Source: Hyphomicrobiaceae bacterium
GTDB lineage: Bacteria > Pseudomonadota > Alphaproteobacteria > Rhizobiales > Hyphomicrobiaceae
Direction of reading: 5' to 3'
NCBI GenBank assembly: GCA_022844275.1
Contig: JALHMB010000001.1
Coordinates: 744,001 to 808,000 of the forward strand
DNA: 64,000 nt
In this document: one piece after another, positions 1-7,958 of the stretch
Numbering within the stretch: the first letter of the stretch is position 1
Layout: each line of letters begins with the position of its first letter
Notes under the pieces: generated by a model
What the model was told of the DNA's origin: nothing
Seen by the model: only the letters and a program-made list of their open reading frames with translations
Databases searched by the model: none
Program-made: the position numbers and the translations under genes

Positions 1-484
1 GCTCGATCGCGTCGTGACGGCCATGATCTCCAAGCAATCGGGCGTGAGAATATCTCCTGTTCCGACGCAAGGCGGTGCGGGTGTGGTCAATGCAGTCATA
101 GCCAATCAGGTCGACTTTGGGACGACGGGCGGCACCTGGGGACCGTCTGTCGCGTCCGGCACGATCAAGCTGCTCGCCTCTGGTCCACGAGATGCACTCA
201 AGAACTATTCGAGCGTTCCAACACTCCGCGGCCTCGGGTTCGATATCGAAACAGAAGTATTCGTTACCGTGTCGGCACCCAAGGATACGACCGCAGCGGT
301 CGTAGAGAAGATCTCGGCGGCGCTGAAGAAGGCGGCAAATGAAACGTCATACGCCACCTTCTGCGAGGAGCAGTTGCAGGTACGTCATCTCAATCTCGAT
401 GCCGCGGAGACGGGGAGAGCGCTCACTCGGCAATCGGAACGTTACGCCAAGCTTATCGAGGCTGCGGGCAGCGCCGCGCGGTGA
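1..484 (+). CDS. Bug/TctC-family solute-binding protein, C-terminal part (5' cut by window)
   Basis: This is the C-terminal ~160 residues of a periplasmic solute-binding protein of the tripartite tricarboxylate transporter (Bug/TctC) family, which bind carboxylates for a TctA/TctB membrane pair. The reading frame is open to the first base of the window, so the true start lies outside. The pattern VNAVIANQVDFG, then a strand leading to LLASGPRDALKNYSSVPTL, and the terminal helix with ETGRALTRQSERYAKLIE is typical of the family's second lobe. No TctA/TctB genes follow, which is common for Bug proteins. Substrate cannot be assigned. Confidence 0.85.
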   Translation, partial: LDRVVTAMISKQSGVRISPVPTQGGAGVVNAVIANQVDFGTTGGTWGPSVASGTIKLLASGPRDALKNYSSVPTLRGLGFDIETEVFVTVSAPKDTTAAVVEKISAALKKAANETSYATFCEEQLQVRHLNLDAAETGRALTRQSERYAKLIEAAGSAAR

Positions 485-595
485 TCGCCGCTGGCGTCGT
501 TGAGCGCAGCTCATAGCCAAGTGGATCTATCGAGCGCCAGCGACAATCGTTATCGGCTGAGCGCAGTATTTCTACGGTTGGCACGTTCCACGGCG

Positions 596-997
596 TTAGC
601 GGCGCGCCTGCCCGGGCCGGGTTGTATAGCTGGCGATGCCGATCCGGTCGCCGGGTGCAAGATGCTGCTCCAGCACGCGTGGAAGGTCCAGCGGATGAAG
701 TCGCCGCGCCAACGCTGCGAGCGCAAGCTCCAGTGACGGCAAGCGCCGCTTCGCCGCGACCTCAACCGCACGCGCCGACGCATAACTGTTGGCGACCCGC
801 GTCGTCGTCTCACAGAGATCAAGAGTTCCGGGGCCTGCAACGAAAGGCAGCGAGGCGATCGACTGCGTCGCGCTGTCGGCGTCCGCTATTTTGCGGCATC
901 GTTGACACAGCTTCCCCTCTGAGAAGCGCTCCTGATCAAGATAATCAATGGCGACATCGATGATGTCTGCTGCGCCGCAGCCTTTGGTGGAATAATA
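596..997 (-). pseudogene. Possible gene remnant, unrecognised
   Basis: The minus strand holds a 133-codon open frame with no credible start codon, bounded by TGA at 998-1000 and ending in TAA at 596-598. Its translation has a protein-like composition, with stretches such as IIDVAIDYLDQERFSEGKLC and RVANSYASARAVEVAAKRR, unlike the Arg-rich products of the other frames here. I do not recognise the family. It may be the C-terminal end of a decayed gene or a chance open frame in GC-rich DNA. The remaining bases of the 485-1155 interval show nothing else I can support. Confidence 0.25.
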
Positions 998-1155
998 TCA
1001 AATTACTCAACCTTAGATTGCACCACGAGCCGAATCATTCTTAAATCGAGCACGTCGCGCAGGGCTTTCGTCTCTCGTGCAGGGCGCGCCTAGGCGAGGC
1101 CACTGCCGGAAAGGCGGGGACGGACGACCATCATCAAATCAGAGGGAACTCTTGC

Positions 1156-1656
1156 ATGAAACGTATGTTGGGGGCGGCGCTGGCGCTTCTTGTCACGTCC
1201 ATCATTCTGGCCGGCGGCGTGCAGGCGGCGCAGACTGTGCCGGAGGATCTCGATGTTTCTATCGAGATCGTGGAAGCCTGCGTGGTGGGGACCATCGTGC
1301 CCATCGCGTTCGGCACTCAAGGCACCTTGGCGGCAGCCGTGGATGCAGCAGGAGCAGTGGACGTCACCTGCCCTGACGAGGTCGCATACTCCATCGCATT
1401 GGATGCCGGTGGTGGTGACGGCGCCACCGTAAGCATCCGCAAAATGACAGGGCCTGCCGCGGCAACGATCAACTACACGCTCTATCAGAATGAAGAGCGA
1501 TCGACCGTGTGGGGTGACGTGGATGGCTCGAACAGAAAAACCGCAACCGGCACCGGCACGGCCCAGACGCACAACATCTACGGCCGCGTACCCGTGCAGT
1601 CCACACCGGCCGTCGGCACCTATACCGACACTGTAACGGTCATCGTCCACTACTGA
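1156..1656 (+). CDS. Spore coat protein U (SCPU) domain pilin, archaic chaperone-usher pilus subunit
   Basis: This 166-residue secreted protein has a cleavable signal peptide (about residues 1-25, ending VQAAQ) followed by one spore coat U domain. It shows the SCPU signatures: a Cys in VEACVVGTIVPIAFG, a second Cys in VDVTCPD, YTLYQNEERSTVWGD, IYGRVPVQSTPAVGTYTDTV and a terminal Y. Such proteins are the major subunits of Csu-type pili, assembled by donor-strand exchange. It is the first of four collinear genes (pilin, chaperone, usher, two-domain pilin). The ATG follows an AGAGGGAACTC region that can serve as ribosome binding site. Role in adhesion or biofilm is inferred from family. Confidence 0.9.
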   Translation: MKRMLGAALALLVTSIILAGGVQAAQTVPEDLDVSIEIVEACVVGTIVPIAFGTQGTLAAAVDAAGAVDVTCPDEVAYSIALDAGGGDGATVSIRKMTGPAAATINYTLYQNEERSTVWGDVDGSNRKTATGTGTAQTHNIYGRVPVQSTPAVGTYTDTVTVIVHY

Positions 1657-1681
1657 GATCGAGGCCGCGGAGAAGATCGGC

Positions 1682-2395
1682 ATGCGTGCAACCTTCAAAT
1701 GCCTGGCCGCACTGTTCCTGCTGTCAGCACCATCGGCGGAGGCTGCATCGCTCCGCGTATCGCCAGTGACGCTAGATCTAAGCATGCCGCGCAGCTCCGC
1801 CACGTTGACGCTGCGGAACGATGCGAGCCGGCCGCTGGACGTGCAGGTTCGCGTCTTCCGATGGACGCAGACTGGCGGAGCTGACGCATATGAGGCGACG
1901 ACGGCTGTTGTGGTCAGCCCGCCGGCGACGCGCCTCGCGCCAGGTGTCGATTACACCGTACGTGTGGTGCGGACGTCCAAAGCACCGATCACTACCGAAG
2001 AGAGCTATCGGATCGTGATCGATGAGATTCCTGCAAAGCGCGTGCAACGTTCCGGCACAATCAATCTCGTCGTGCGCCACTCCATTCCAATTTTCTTCCG
2101 GAACCCGCAAGCCGACACACCGAGAGTGGCGTGGAAGCTTGCTCGGACAGGCGGCATGCTGAAGCTTGTGGCCGAAAACACCGGTGGTAGCCGGCTTAAG
2201 CTCGCAGACCTTGCGCTGGAGCAGGGCAATGCGCGCCTCTACGCGAAGCAAGGATTGGTGGGCTATGTGCTCGCCGGTGCGACGATGGAATGGCCGGTGG
2301 TCCTGCAGCAGCGCCCGATGGCCGCGACGGTCACGCTCAGAGCTAAGAGCCAGCTCGGCGCCATTCATGAGAATGTGCTGGTCATCGGTCGCTGA
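1682..2395 (+). CDS. Periplasmic pilus chaperone, archaic (CsuC-like) PapD family
   Basis: The product is a 237-residue periplasmic chaperone with an N-terminal signal peptide (cleavage near SAEAAS) and two immunoglobulin-like domains. The first domain contains LRVSPVTLDLSMPRSSATLTL and a long acidic/basic loop with the FRWTQTGGADAYEAT stretch typical of archaic chaperones, which carry an extended F1-G1 region. SYRIVIDEIP and VVRHSIPIFFRNP mark the interdomain region. It holds pilins in the periplasm and passes them to the usher encoded immediately downstream, whose start overlaps the end of this gene. It lies 25 bases after the pilin. Confidence 0.9.
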   Translation: MRATFKCLAALFLLSAPSAEAASLRVSPVTLDLSMPRSSATLTLRNDASRPLDVQVRVFRWTQTGGADAYEATTAVVVSPPATRLAPGVDYTVRVVRTSKAPITTEESYRIVIDEIPAKRVQRSGTINLVVRHSIPIFFRNPQADTPRVAWKLARTGGMLKLVAENTGGSRLKLADLALEQGNARLYAKQGLVGYVLAGATMEWPVVLQQRPMAATVTLRAKSQLGAIHENVLVIGR

Positions 2396-4784
2396 GCGGC
2401 TGAGCGTGGTCGCCCTTGTCGTGTTTGCCGCGACGAGCGCGGTGGACGCGCAGCCGACGAGGTCGATACCACGGCTATCGGCTGCTCAAAATGCTGCAGA
2501 TGGACGCCAGCTCCTTCTCGAAGTCATCATCAATGACTTCTCGACGCGCGTGCTTGCAGAATTTTTAGAGGATCCGGTCGTGGGTTTGACCACGACGCCT
2601 GAGGATCTTGCCGCTATCGGGCTGCGGCTGGCCGAGAAAGCGAGGGGCACAGAAGGTCGGATCGTGCTCAATCAGCTTCCCGGCGTCTCGTACCAGGTCG
2701 ATGAAAGCGCGCAGAAGCTCTATGTGGTCGCGCCCGACGCTGCACGAGTGTTGCGCACGCTCGATGCGCGGTACCGCAGGAAGGAGCGCCCTGAGCCGCA
2801 AGCGGACTATGGAGCGGTTCTGAACTACGCCCTGTTCGGCGCCACTGGAGCGTTACGCGATATCGACTTCGGGCGTCTGGACACTTTCTCCGGCTCCTTC
2901 GATCTGCGTGTGTTCGGCCCACTTGGCACAATCAGTAATTCGTTCGTTGCCGGGCGCTCGTCCTACGATTGGATGGACGATGTCGTTCGCCTCAGAACGG
3001 CGTGGGTCTATTCGAACCCCCTGCATATGCTGACCTACCGTGCGGGCGATCTGATCAGCGGCGGACTTTCCTGGACGAGGCCAGTAAACCTCGGAGGCGC
3101 CCAGGTGCAGCGGAACTTCGCGCTTCGCGGCGATCTCGTGACGAAGCCGTTACCATCGTTCGCAGGCTCGGCAGCCGTACCTTCAACCGTGGAGGTTTAT
3201 GCGCAGAACACGCGTGTGTGGTCGACGCAGGTTGCGCCAGGCCCTTTCGAAGCCATCAACCTGCCGGTCATCGGCACATCGGGCGATGCTCGCGTCGTGC
3301 TCAGGGATAGCCAGGGGCGGGAGACCGTCGCCACCCTCCCCTTCTACAATGCCGACATTCTTCTGCGTGAGGGCCTGCTCGATTTCTCGATCGAGGCCGG
3401 ATTTCCGAGGCGCAGCATCGGCGTTCTGTCCGACGACTACGACGACGATCCGTTCGCCATTCTGAGCGCAAGATACGGCTTCTCGAACCAGCTCACGCTC
3501 GAGGGGCACTTCGAGGCCGGCCCCGAGCTCGTCAACGCCGGCATGGGGGCTGCGTTTCTGCTCAGCCGGTATGGCACAGCGTCGCTCGCTGCTTCGGGCA
3601 GCACACATGGCGAGCGCACCGGCGCCCTCGCAAGCGCTGCGGTGTCTTTGCGCTGGGGAGATTGGTCGCTCTACGCCCGGGCGCAGCGCACATTCGGCGA
3701 CTACGACGATGTCGCCAGCGTATCTGCGCAAAAGGCATGGGAGGGGCGACCCGAGGATTTCGTGCCGACGGGCGTGCCGCGGGCGATAGATCAGATCTCG
3801 CTAGGCATTCCGGTTCCGTTCGATCGTGCCCACCTTCGCGCGGCATATTCCCGAATCGTCCGTGACTTTGAGGACGACAGCGAAATCCTCAGCATCAACT
3901 ACAGCCAGGAGATCCGGGAGCGCACGACATTTCGCGCATCGATGTTTCAGAATTTGGGGGGAGAAAGGGGCCTTGGTGTCTACGCAGGTCTCTCCATCTC
4001 GTTTGGCGACGGCATTGCGGCTTCCGCCGGCTACGACCATCGGCTGGATGGAGCACGGGCCATGCTCGACGTGATGAAATCCGAGAAGCCGGATGTCGGA
4101 AGTTTCAGTTGGCGTGCCCGCGTGCTCGAGAGCGACGAGCCTCTTCGCTCGGCTTCCGGAGCCTATCGCTCTCCTTACGCTCGATTTGAGGGGACGGTCA
4201 CACAATACAACGATGAGCTACGCGCGACCGCTTCGGTAGACGGCGCGCTCGTGTACGCGGGCGGCGGCGTTTTCGCAACAAATAGGATCCATGATGCCTT
4301 TGCGGTCGTTGATGTCGGCGCACCGGACGTGGAAGTCCGCTATCAGAACCGGCCCGTCGGAAGCACAGACCCATGGGGCCGAATTCTCGTGCCAAATCTC
4401 CAGTCCTACGAGGCGAACGAGATTTCGATCGACCCGACCAATCTGCCGGTTGATGCCGACATACCTACGACCAAGGAAGTGGTCGTACCTCAGCATGGTG
4501 CAGGTGTGGTGGTGGGCTTCGGCGTATCGCAGGGCAATCAATCGGCCCTTGTCGCATTCGTGGATTCTCGTGGTGTGCCAATCAAGCCGGGTTCATCCGT
4601 CCGCATCGACGGTGTGAGCGAGGAATTCATGGTTGGATATGACGGCGAGACATTCCTGCGAAATCTCACGGCCAGAAATATCGCGACGATCGAACAGGCC
4701 GGCGGCACGACTTGCCGTGCTGAATTTGGCTACGCGGCCAACAGGGGGACGCAGATCAAGATTGGTGGGGTCGTTTGCCAATGA
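2367..4784 (+). CDS. Outer-membrane usher, archaic (CsuD-like) fimbrial biogenesis protein
   Basis: This ~805-residue protein is the outer-membrane usher that exports and polymerises pilins. A hydrophobic leader (VVALVVFAATSAVDA) precedes the N-terminal periplasmic domain; a long beta-barrel region follows, with a plug domain around residues 255-320 (STVEVYAQNTRVWSTQVAPG, RDSQGRETVATLPFY) and a C-terminal PapC-like beta-sandwich with a disulphide-capable CRAEFGY...VVCQ end. The frame is open further upstream inside the chaperone gene; I chose the ATG at 2367 because it gives a signal peptide and a short overlap. ATG at 2373 or GTG at 2406 are alternatives. The stop overlaps the next start (ATGA). 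Confidence 0.88.
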   Translation: MRMCWSSVAERLSVVALVVFAATSAVDAQPTRSIPRLSAAQNAADGRQLLLEVIINDFSTRVLAEFLEDPVVGLTTTPEDLAAIGLRLAEKARGTEGRIVLNQLPGVSYQVDESAQKLYVVAPDAARVLRTLDARYRRKERPEPQADYGAVLNYALFGATGALRDIDFGRLDTFSGSFDLRVFGPLGTISNSFVAGRSSYDWMDDVVRLRTAWVYSNPLHMLTYRAGDLISGGLSWTRPVNLGGAQVQRNFALRGDLVTKPLPSFAGSAAVPSTVEVYAQNTRVWSTQVAPGPFEAINLPVIGTSGDARVVLRDSQGRETVATLPFYNADILLREGLLDFSIEAGFPRRSIGVLSDDYDDDPFAILSARYGFSNQLTLEGHFEAGPELVNAGMGAAFLLSRYGTASLAASGSTHGERTGALASAAVSLRWGDWSLYARAQRTFGDYDDVASVSAQKAWEGRPEDFVPTGVPRAIDQISLGIPVPFDRAHLRAAYSRIVRDFEDDSEILSINYSQEIRERTTFRASMFQNLGGERGLGVYAGLSISFGDGIAASAGYDHRLDGARAMLDVMKSEKPDVGSFSWRARVLESDEPLRSASGAYRSPYARFEGTVTQYNDELRATASVDGALVYAGGGVFATNRIHDAFAVVDVGAPDVEVRYQNRPVGSTDPWGRILVPNLQSYEANEISIDPTNLPVDADIPTTKEVVVPQHGAGVVVGFGVSQGNQSALVAFVDSRGVPIKPGSSVRIDGVSEEFMVGYDGETFLRNLTARNIATIEQAGGTTCRAEFGYAANRGTQIKIGGVVCQ

Positions 4785-5737
4785 GCCTGACACGATGCAC
4801 CGGAACAGTGATCCTCGTCATGGCCGTCGCAGTGGTCGGCGCCGCACGCGCACAAGCGCAGACCTGTGGCTTCAGCATCAGTCCCATGAGCTTTGGCCCT
4901 GATATAGATACCCTGTCCAGCAGTGCTGCAGATACGACAGCGACACTCTCATACAACTGCAGCAATGGAACTCCGTCGGACCGGGTGCTGATCTGCGTGG
5001 AACTTGGCGAGGGCAGCGTCAGCCCGTCAGGTAATGCGCGCCGCATGAGTGGAGGCAGCAGCTATCTCCTCTATCAGCTCTACGCGAACTCCGAACGCAC
5101 GATCATATGGGGAAGCGCCGGCACTGGGTACCCGCCGGTGTCGATCGCCGTAACTCTCGACGGCAATGGCTCGGTGTCTAACAATCTCGCGATCTATGGC
5201 CGCGTGTTCGGCGGACAGTCGACAGCCGAAGCGACGACCTATACGTCGGATTTTACCGGAAACGACGTCGATATTCGCTATCGCGTGACGAACAACGATG
5301 ATTGCTCGGCAGGATCAGGATCGTCGGGCGGTGCCGTCAGCTTCACCGTGAGCGGTACGGTTGCTCCGAAATGTATGGTGAGCACTGCGCCAGTGAATTT
5401 TGGTTCGCATAGCGCTTTGATCAGCAACATCGATGCGGTCGGCTCTGTGTCCGTTACCTGCACGCCTGCTACAAATTACGCGATCAGGCTCGACGGAGGA
5501 CATGCCGCAGCCGCACCGACGGCCAGAAAGATGTTCAAGGGATCTGACACCATTACCTATGGCCTTTATCGGAACCCCGAGCGCAACCAGCCGTGGGGAG
5601 ATACCGAAGGCGCAACGGCTCAGAGCACCGGTAGCGGAAACGCTCAGCCTCATCCTGTTTACGGCAGGGTCGGGCCGCAGTCGACGCCGCCGCCTGGGAC
5701 CTATACCGATACCGTGGTCGTTATCGTCGACTATTGA
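4781..5737 (+). CDS. Two-domain SCPU protein, candidate pilus tip adhesin (CsuE-like)
   Basis: This 318-residue secreted protein has a signal peptide (cleavage near ARAQAQ) and two spore coat U domains in tandem, roughly residues 29-170 and 188-318. Each carries the SCPU signatures (YQLYANSERTIIWG and YGLYRNPERNQPWGD; IYGRVFGGQST and VYGRVGPQSTPPPGTYTDTV). In Csu-type pili the tip subunit also has two such domains, so a tip-adhesin role is likely but inferred. A Ser/Gly-rich linker (SAGSGSSGG) joins the domains. The start overlaps the usher stop as ATGA, showing translational coupling. It ends the pilus operon, facing a convergent dehydrogenase gene. Confidence 0.85.
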   Translation: MSLTRCTGTVILVMAVAVVGAARAQAQTCGFSISPMSFGPDIDTLSSSAADTTATLSYNCSNGTPSDRVLICVELGEGSVSPSGNARRMSGGSSYLLYQLYANSERTIIWGSAGTGYPPVSIAVTLDGNGSVSNNLAIYGRVFGGQSTAEATTYTSDFTGNDVDIRYRVTNNDDCSAGSGSSGGAVSFTVSGTVAPKCMVSTAPVNFGSHSALISNIDAVGSVSVTCTPATNYAIRLDGGHAAAAPTARKMFKGSDTITYGLYRNPERNQPWGDTEGATAQSTGSGNAQPHPVYGRVGPQSTPPPGTYTDTVVVIVDY

Positions 5738-5749
5738 GCACTGCGCGGC

Positions 5750-6814
5750 TCAGATCGCACACCGTGATAGTAACTCGGTCAGCTTCTTCTCGCGCTTGGC
5801 GAGGTTGTCTAAATCAGTCAGCGTGTCTTCTGGCAGGATCAGGCCTTCGAGCCTGTTCCGGCGGTCGTTCTGCGCCTCGATCTCGCCGGGATAAAAGATC
5901 TCCTTGGATCCTGGGGCAAGTGGCACGCTTTTCAGTCCAGCGATCATCTCCTCGATGCGCCGGTTGAATTCGAGGACAGGCTGAATGGCGGCAATGTCGA
6001 TCGCGATCATGAAGTGACCAGCGCCACTGCGGTGCTTGGCTTGATAGGGCCCGTGCACGCCTTCGCCGAACGCGCTTCCCGTCAGCACGCCTGAAAGCAT
6101 GTCCATGATCACCGAGATGGCATAGCCCTTGTGTCCGGCCATCGGCTGGATGACGCCGTCGATGGCCTTTTGCGGGTCGATCGTCGGGTTGCCCTCGGAG
6201 TCGATGGCCCAACCCTCGGGAATAGTTTCGCCCTTCTGACGCGCCAGGTAGATCTTGCCGCGCGCCACGGCTGTGTTGGCGATGTCGAGGACCATCGGGT
6301 CTAGAGAGCCAGCCGGGCAAGCCCAAGACCAGGGGTTATTTCCAAGAGCCTTCTTGCGTCCACCCCAAGGTGCCATCGCCGGGCTTGCGTTGGTGCATAG
6401 AAAGCCGACGCAATTTCCGCGCGCCGCCATGAGCGTGAAATAGAGCGCTGTACCGAAGTGGTTGGAATTGCGAACGGCGACGGCACCAATGCCGTGCTTC
6501 TTGGCTCGGGAGATGGCTTCAGTCGCCGCTTTGGCAGCCAATACCTGCCCCATGCCTTCGTGGCCATCTATGACCGCCAGCGCACCGCCATCGACCACGA
6601 TCTCGGGCTTCGCAGCTGCCTCACATACACCTGCGCGCAATCTGGCCTCGTACCATGAGAGCCGCATAACACCGTGAGATTGATGCCCCCAGAGGTCGGC
6701 CTGCACCAACGTGTCGGCGCAGAGCCAAGCGTCATCTTCCGGCATACCGGCTTCGATGTAGACCGCCTTGGCGAAATCACGCAGCCGGTCGGGATTGATG
6801 CGCGTTGAAGTCAT
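5750..6814 (-). CDS. Ldh-family NAD(P)-dependent malate/lactate dehydrogenase
   Basis: The 354-residue product belongs to the Ldh_2 (YiaK/MdhC/ComC) family of cytoplasmic NAD(P)-dependent oxidoreductases that reduce 2-oxo acids or oxidise 2-hydroxy acids. Supporting segments are GHQSHGVMRLSWYEARL near the N-terminus (containing the conserved His), VAVRNSNHFGTALYF, the dinucleotide-region ALGNNPWSWACPAG, and GHKGYAISVIMDMLSG near the C-terminus. The family length is 330-360 residues, so it is complete. It is the last gene of the minus-strand operon starting at 12896, 30 bases after the hydratase-like gene, and probably acts on a keto or hydroxy acid made by that pathway. Confidence 0.88.
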   Translation of the reverse strand: MTSTRINPDRLRDFAKAVYIEAGMPEDDAWLCADTLVQADLWGHQSHGVMRLSWYEARLRAGVCEAAAKPEIVVDGGALAVIDGHEGMGQVLAAKAATEAISRAKKHGIGAVAVRNSNHFGTALYFTLMAARGNCVGFLCTNASPAMAPWGGRKKALGNNPWSWACPAGSLDPMVLDIANTAVARGKIYLARQKGETIPEGWAIDSEGNPTIDPQKAIDGVIQPMAGHKGYAISVIMDMLSGVLTGSAFGEGVHGPYQAKHRSGAGHFMIAIDIAAIQPVLEFNRRIEEMIAGLKSVPLAPGSKEIFYPGEIEAQNDRRNRLEGLILPEDTLTDLDNLAKREKKLTELLSRCAI

Positions 6815-6844
6815 AGGAGACCTATCCGGCTTTTCTTCACAGCA

Positions 6845-7609
6845 TCAAGGAGAGCGGATCGAGAAGCTCAACGTTCGGTCGAGATACTTGGCGGTAATGG
6901 CTGCGGGCGCTGCGACCTCAAAGGGCGCGGAGGCGCTGCCGGTGGAAATAATGCTGCCCTTCGGCAGAACGAAGCCGCGCTCCCGAGCTATTGCGATGAG
7001 GTCCGCCAGAGATGCGGACGGCACGGTTTCATCCTCGCCGCGGGCCGCGCCAGCCCGGGGTGCGCCATCCACCTCGATGGCAAGGCTGTCGACGATCCCA
7101 GCGATTTCGCTCGTGGTTATTGCCTCGCCGAGCACCAGCGCTTGGAAACCCGAGTTATCCGCAGCGAAGCTCGGCCAGCCGACAGCGCGGCGATCGCGAA
7201 ACCGCGCCAGGACGATCTCGAATGCAACGCGTGTCTCGCCGACGACGGAGAGCGGATCGGCAATGCGTGTATCCGGAAGCACATCCCGATCGAGCACGAA
7301 GGCGATTTCGAACTCGATGACGACCGGAACCGCATTGGGAAGCGGCACGACAGAACCGTCGCGATGGAGCTGATCGGACAGAATGCGCCCCGCAAGGGAT
7401 CGACCAATACCGAATGCCTTCTTCGCCTTGTGGCTGCCGAGGCCGAGCTTCCATCCTGCGGTGCGTCCGCCGATCTCCTCGATCAGCAGATCCTGAATGT
7501 CGTATCCATCGTCGATCGTTGCCGGTCGCAAGGCTTCAGGCAGGGCGTCCAACAAGGCCCCTGAGCGGTAGGCATCGGCCAGGAGTTTGGCAGCGTCGCG
7601 GGTGCTCAT
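6845..7609 (-). CDS. 2-keto-4-pentenoate hydratase / fumarylacetoacetase-fold family enzyme (MhpD-like)
   Basis: This 254-residue cytoplasmic protein resembles the 2-keto-4-pentenoate hydratase/4-oxalocrotonate decarboxylase group of the FAH fold. Visible features are the N-terminal helical region (ALPEALRPATIDDGYDIQDL), GWKLGLGSHKAKKAFGI, the metal-site pattern EFEIAFVLDRDV, EIVLARF, AADNSGFQALVLG and the late Gly/Ser motif GSIISTGS. The chosen ATG at 7609 begins MSTRDAAKLLADAYRSG, matching family starts; upstream in-frame codons read as Arg-rich non-coding sequence. It sits between the DUF4387 gene and the Ldh gene in one operon. Exact substrate is unknown. Confidence 0.85.
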   Translation of the reverse strand: MSTRDAAKLLADAYRSGALLDALPEALRPATIDDGYDIQDLLIEEIGGRTAGWKLGLGSHKAKKAFGIGRSLAGRILSDQLHRDGSVVPLPNAVPVVIEFEIAFVLDRDVLPDTRIADPLSVVGETRVAFEIVLARFRDRRAVGWPSFAADNSGFQALVLGEAITTSEIAGIVDSLAIEVDGAPRAGAARGEDETVPSASLADLIAIARERGFVLPKGSIISTGSASAPFEVAAPAAITAKYLDRTLSFSIRSP

Positions 7610-7644
7610 TCGGTCTGCTCCACTGGTCGCGCTATCCGTTCCGC

Positions 7645-7956
7645 TCAGTCGGGAATCTCGAGCTCGACGAGCGGACCGTGCTGCTGGCCGCCGTATATGT
7701 CGCCGCAATCGCGCGAACCCTGGATCGCGGGACGCGGGATCGAGATCTTGATCGCCTTGGCCGCATCGTGCTCGAAGAACAGCACCTCATTCGGCGAAAC
7801 GCGATATATGCTCGCGAAGCTCTCGCGCGTCAGCACCTTGGATTTGCAGACGCGGCGATAGTTCTCATCGGTCTCGAACATGACATCGAACGTCAACGTG
7901 AAGGGGCCCGCGTTCTTGGAGCGGATCAAACGGGCGAGGTCGCCGAGCTTGGCCAT
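7645..7956 (-). CDS. DUF4387 protein, partner of AtuA-family protein
   Basis: This 103-residue protein is a DUF4387 member: LGDLARLIRSKNAGPFTLTF at the N-terminus, then DVMFETDENYRRVCKS, a central RVSPNEVLFFEHDAAKAIK and a C-terminal GDIYGGQQHGPLVELEIPD. DUF4387 is regularly found next to, or fused to, AtuA/DUF1446 proteins, and here it follows AtuA with a 2-base gap. A strong GGAGGT ribosome site lies inside the AtuA 3' end, with seven bases to the ATG at 7956; an ATG six bases earlier is too close to it. The pair is probably a two-part enzyme of undefined reaction. Confidence 0.85.
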   Translation of the reverse strand: MAKLGDLARLIRSKNAGPFTLTFDVMFETDENYRRVCKSKVLTRESFASIYRVSPNEVLFFEHDAAKAIKISIPRPAIQGSRDCGDIYGGQQHGPLVELEIPD

Positions 7957-7958
7957 GA

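Noticed and set aside
2166-2366. Upstream extension of the usher reading frame into the chaperone gene
   Set aside because: The extra residues are Arg/Ser-rich and overlap the chaperone coding sequence; they would also bury the signal peptide.
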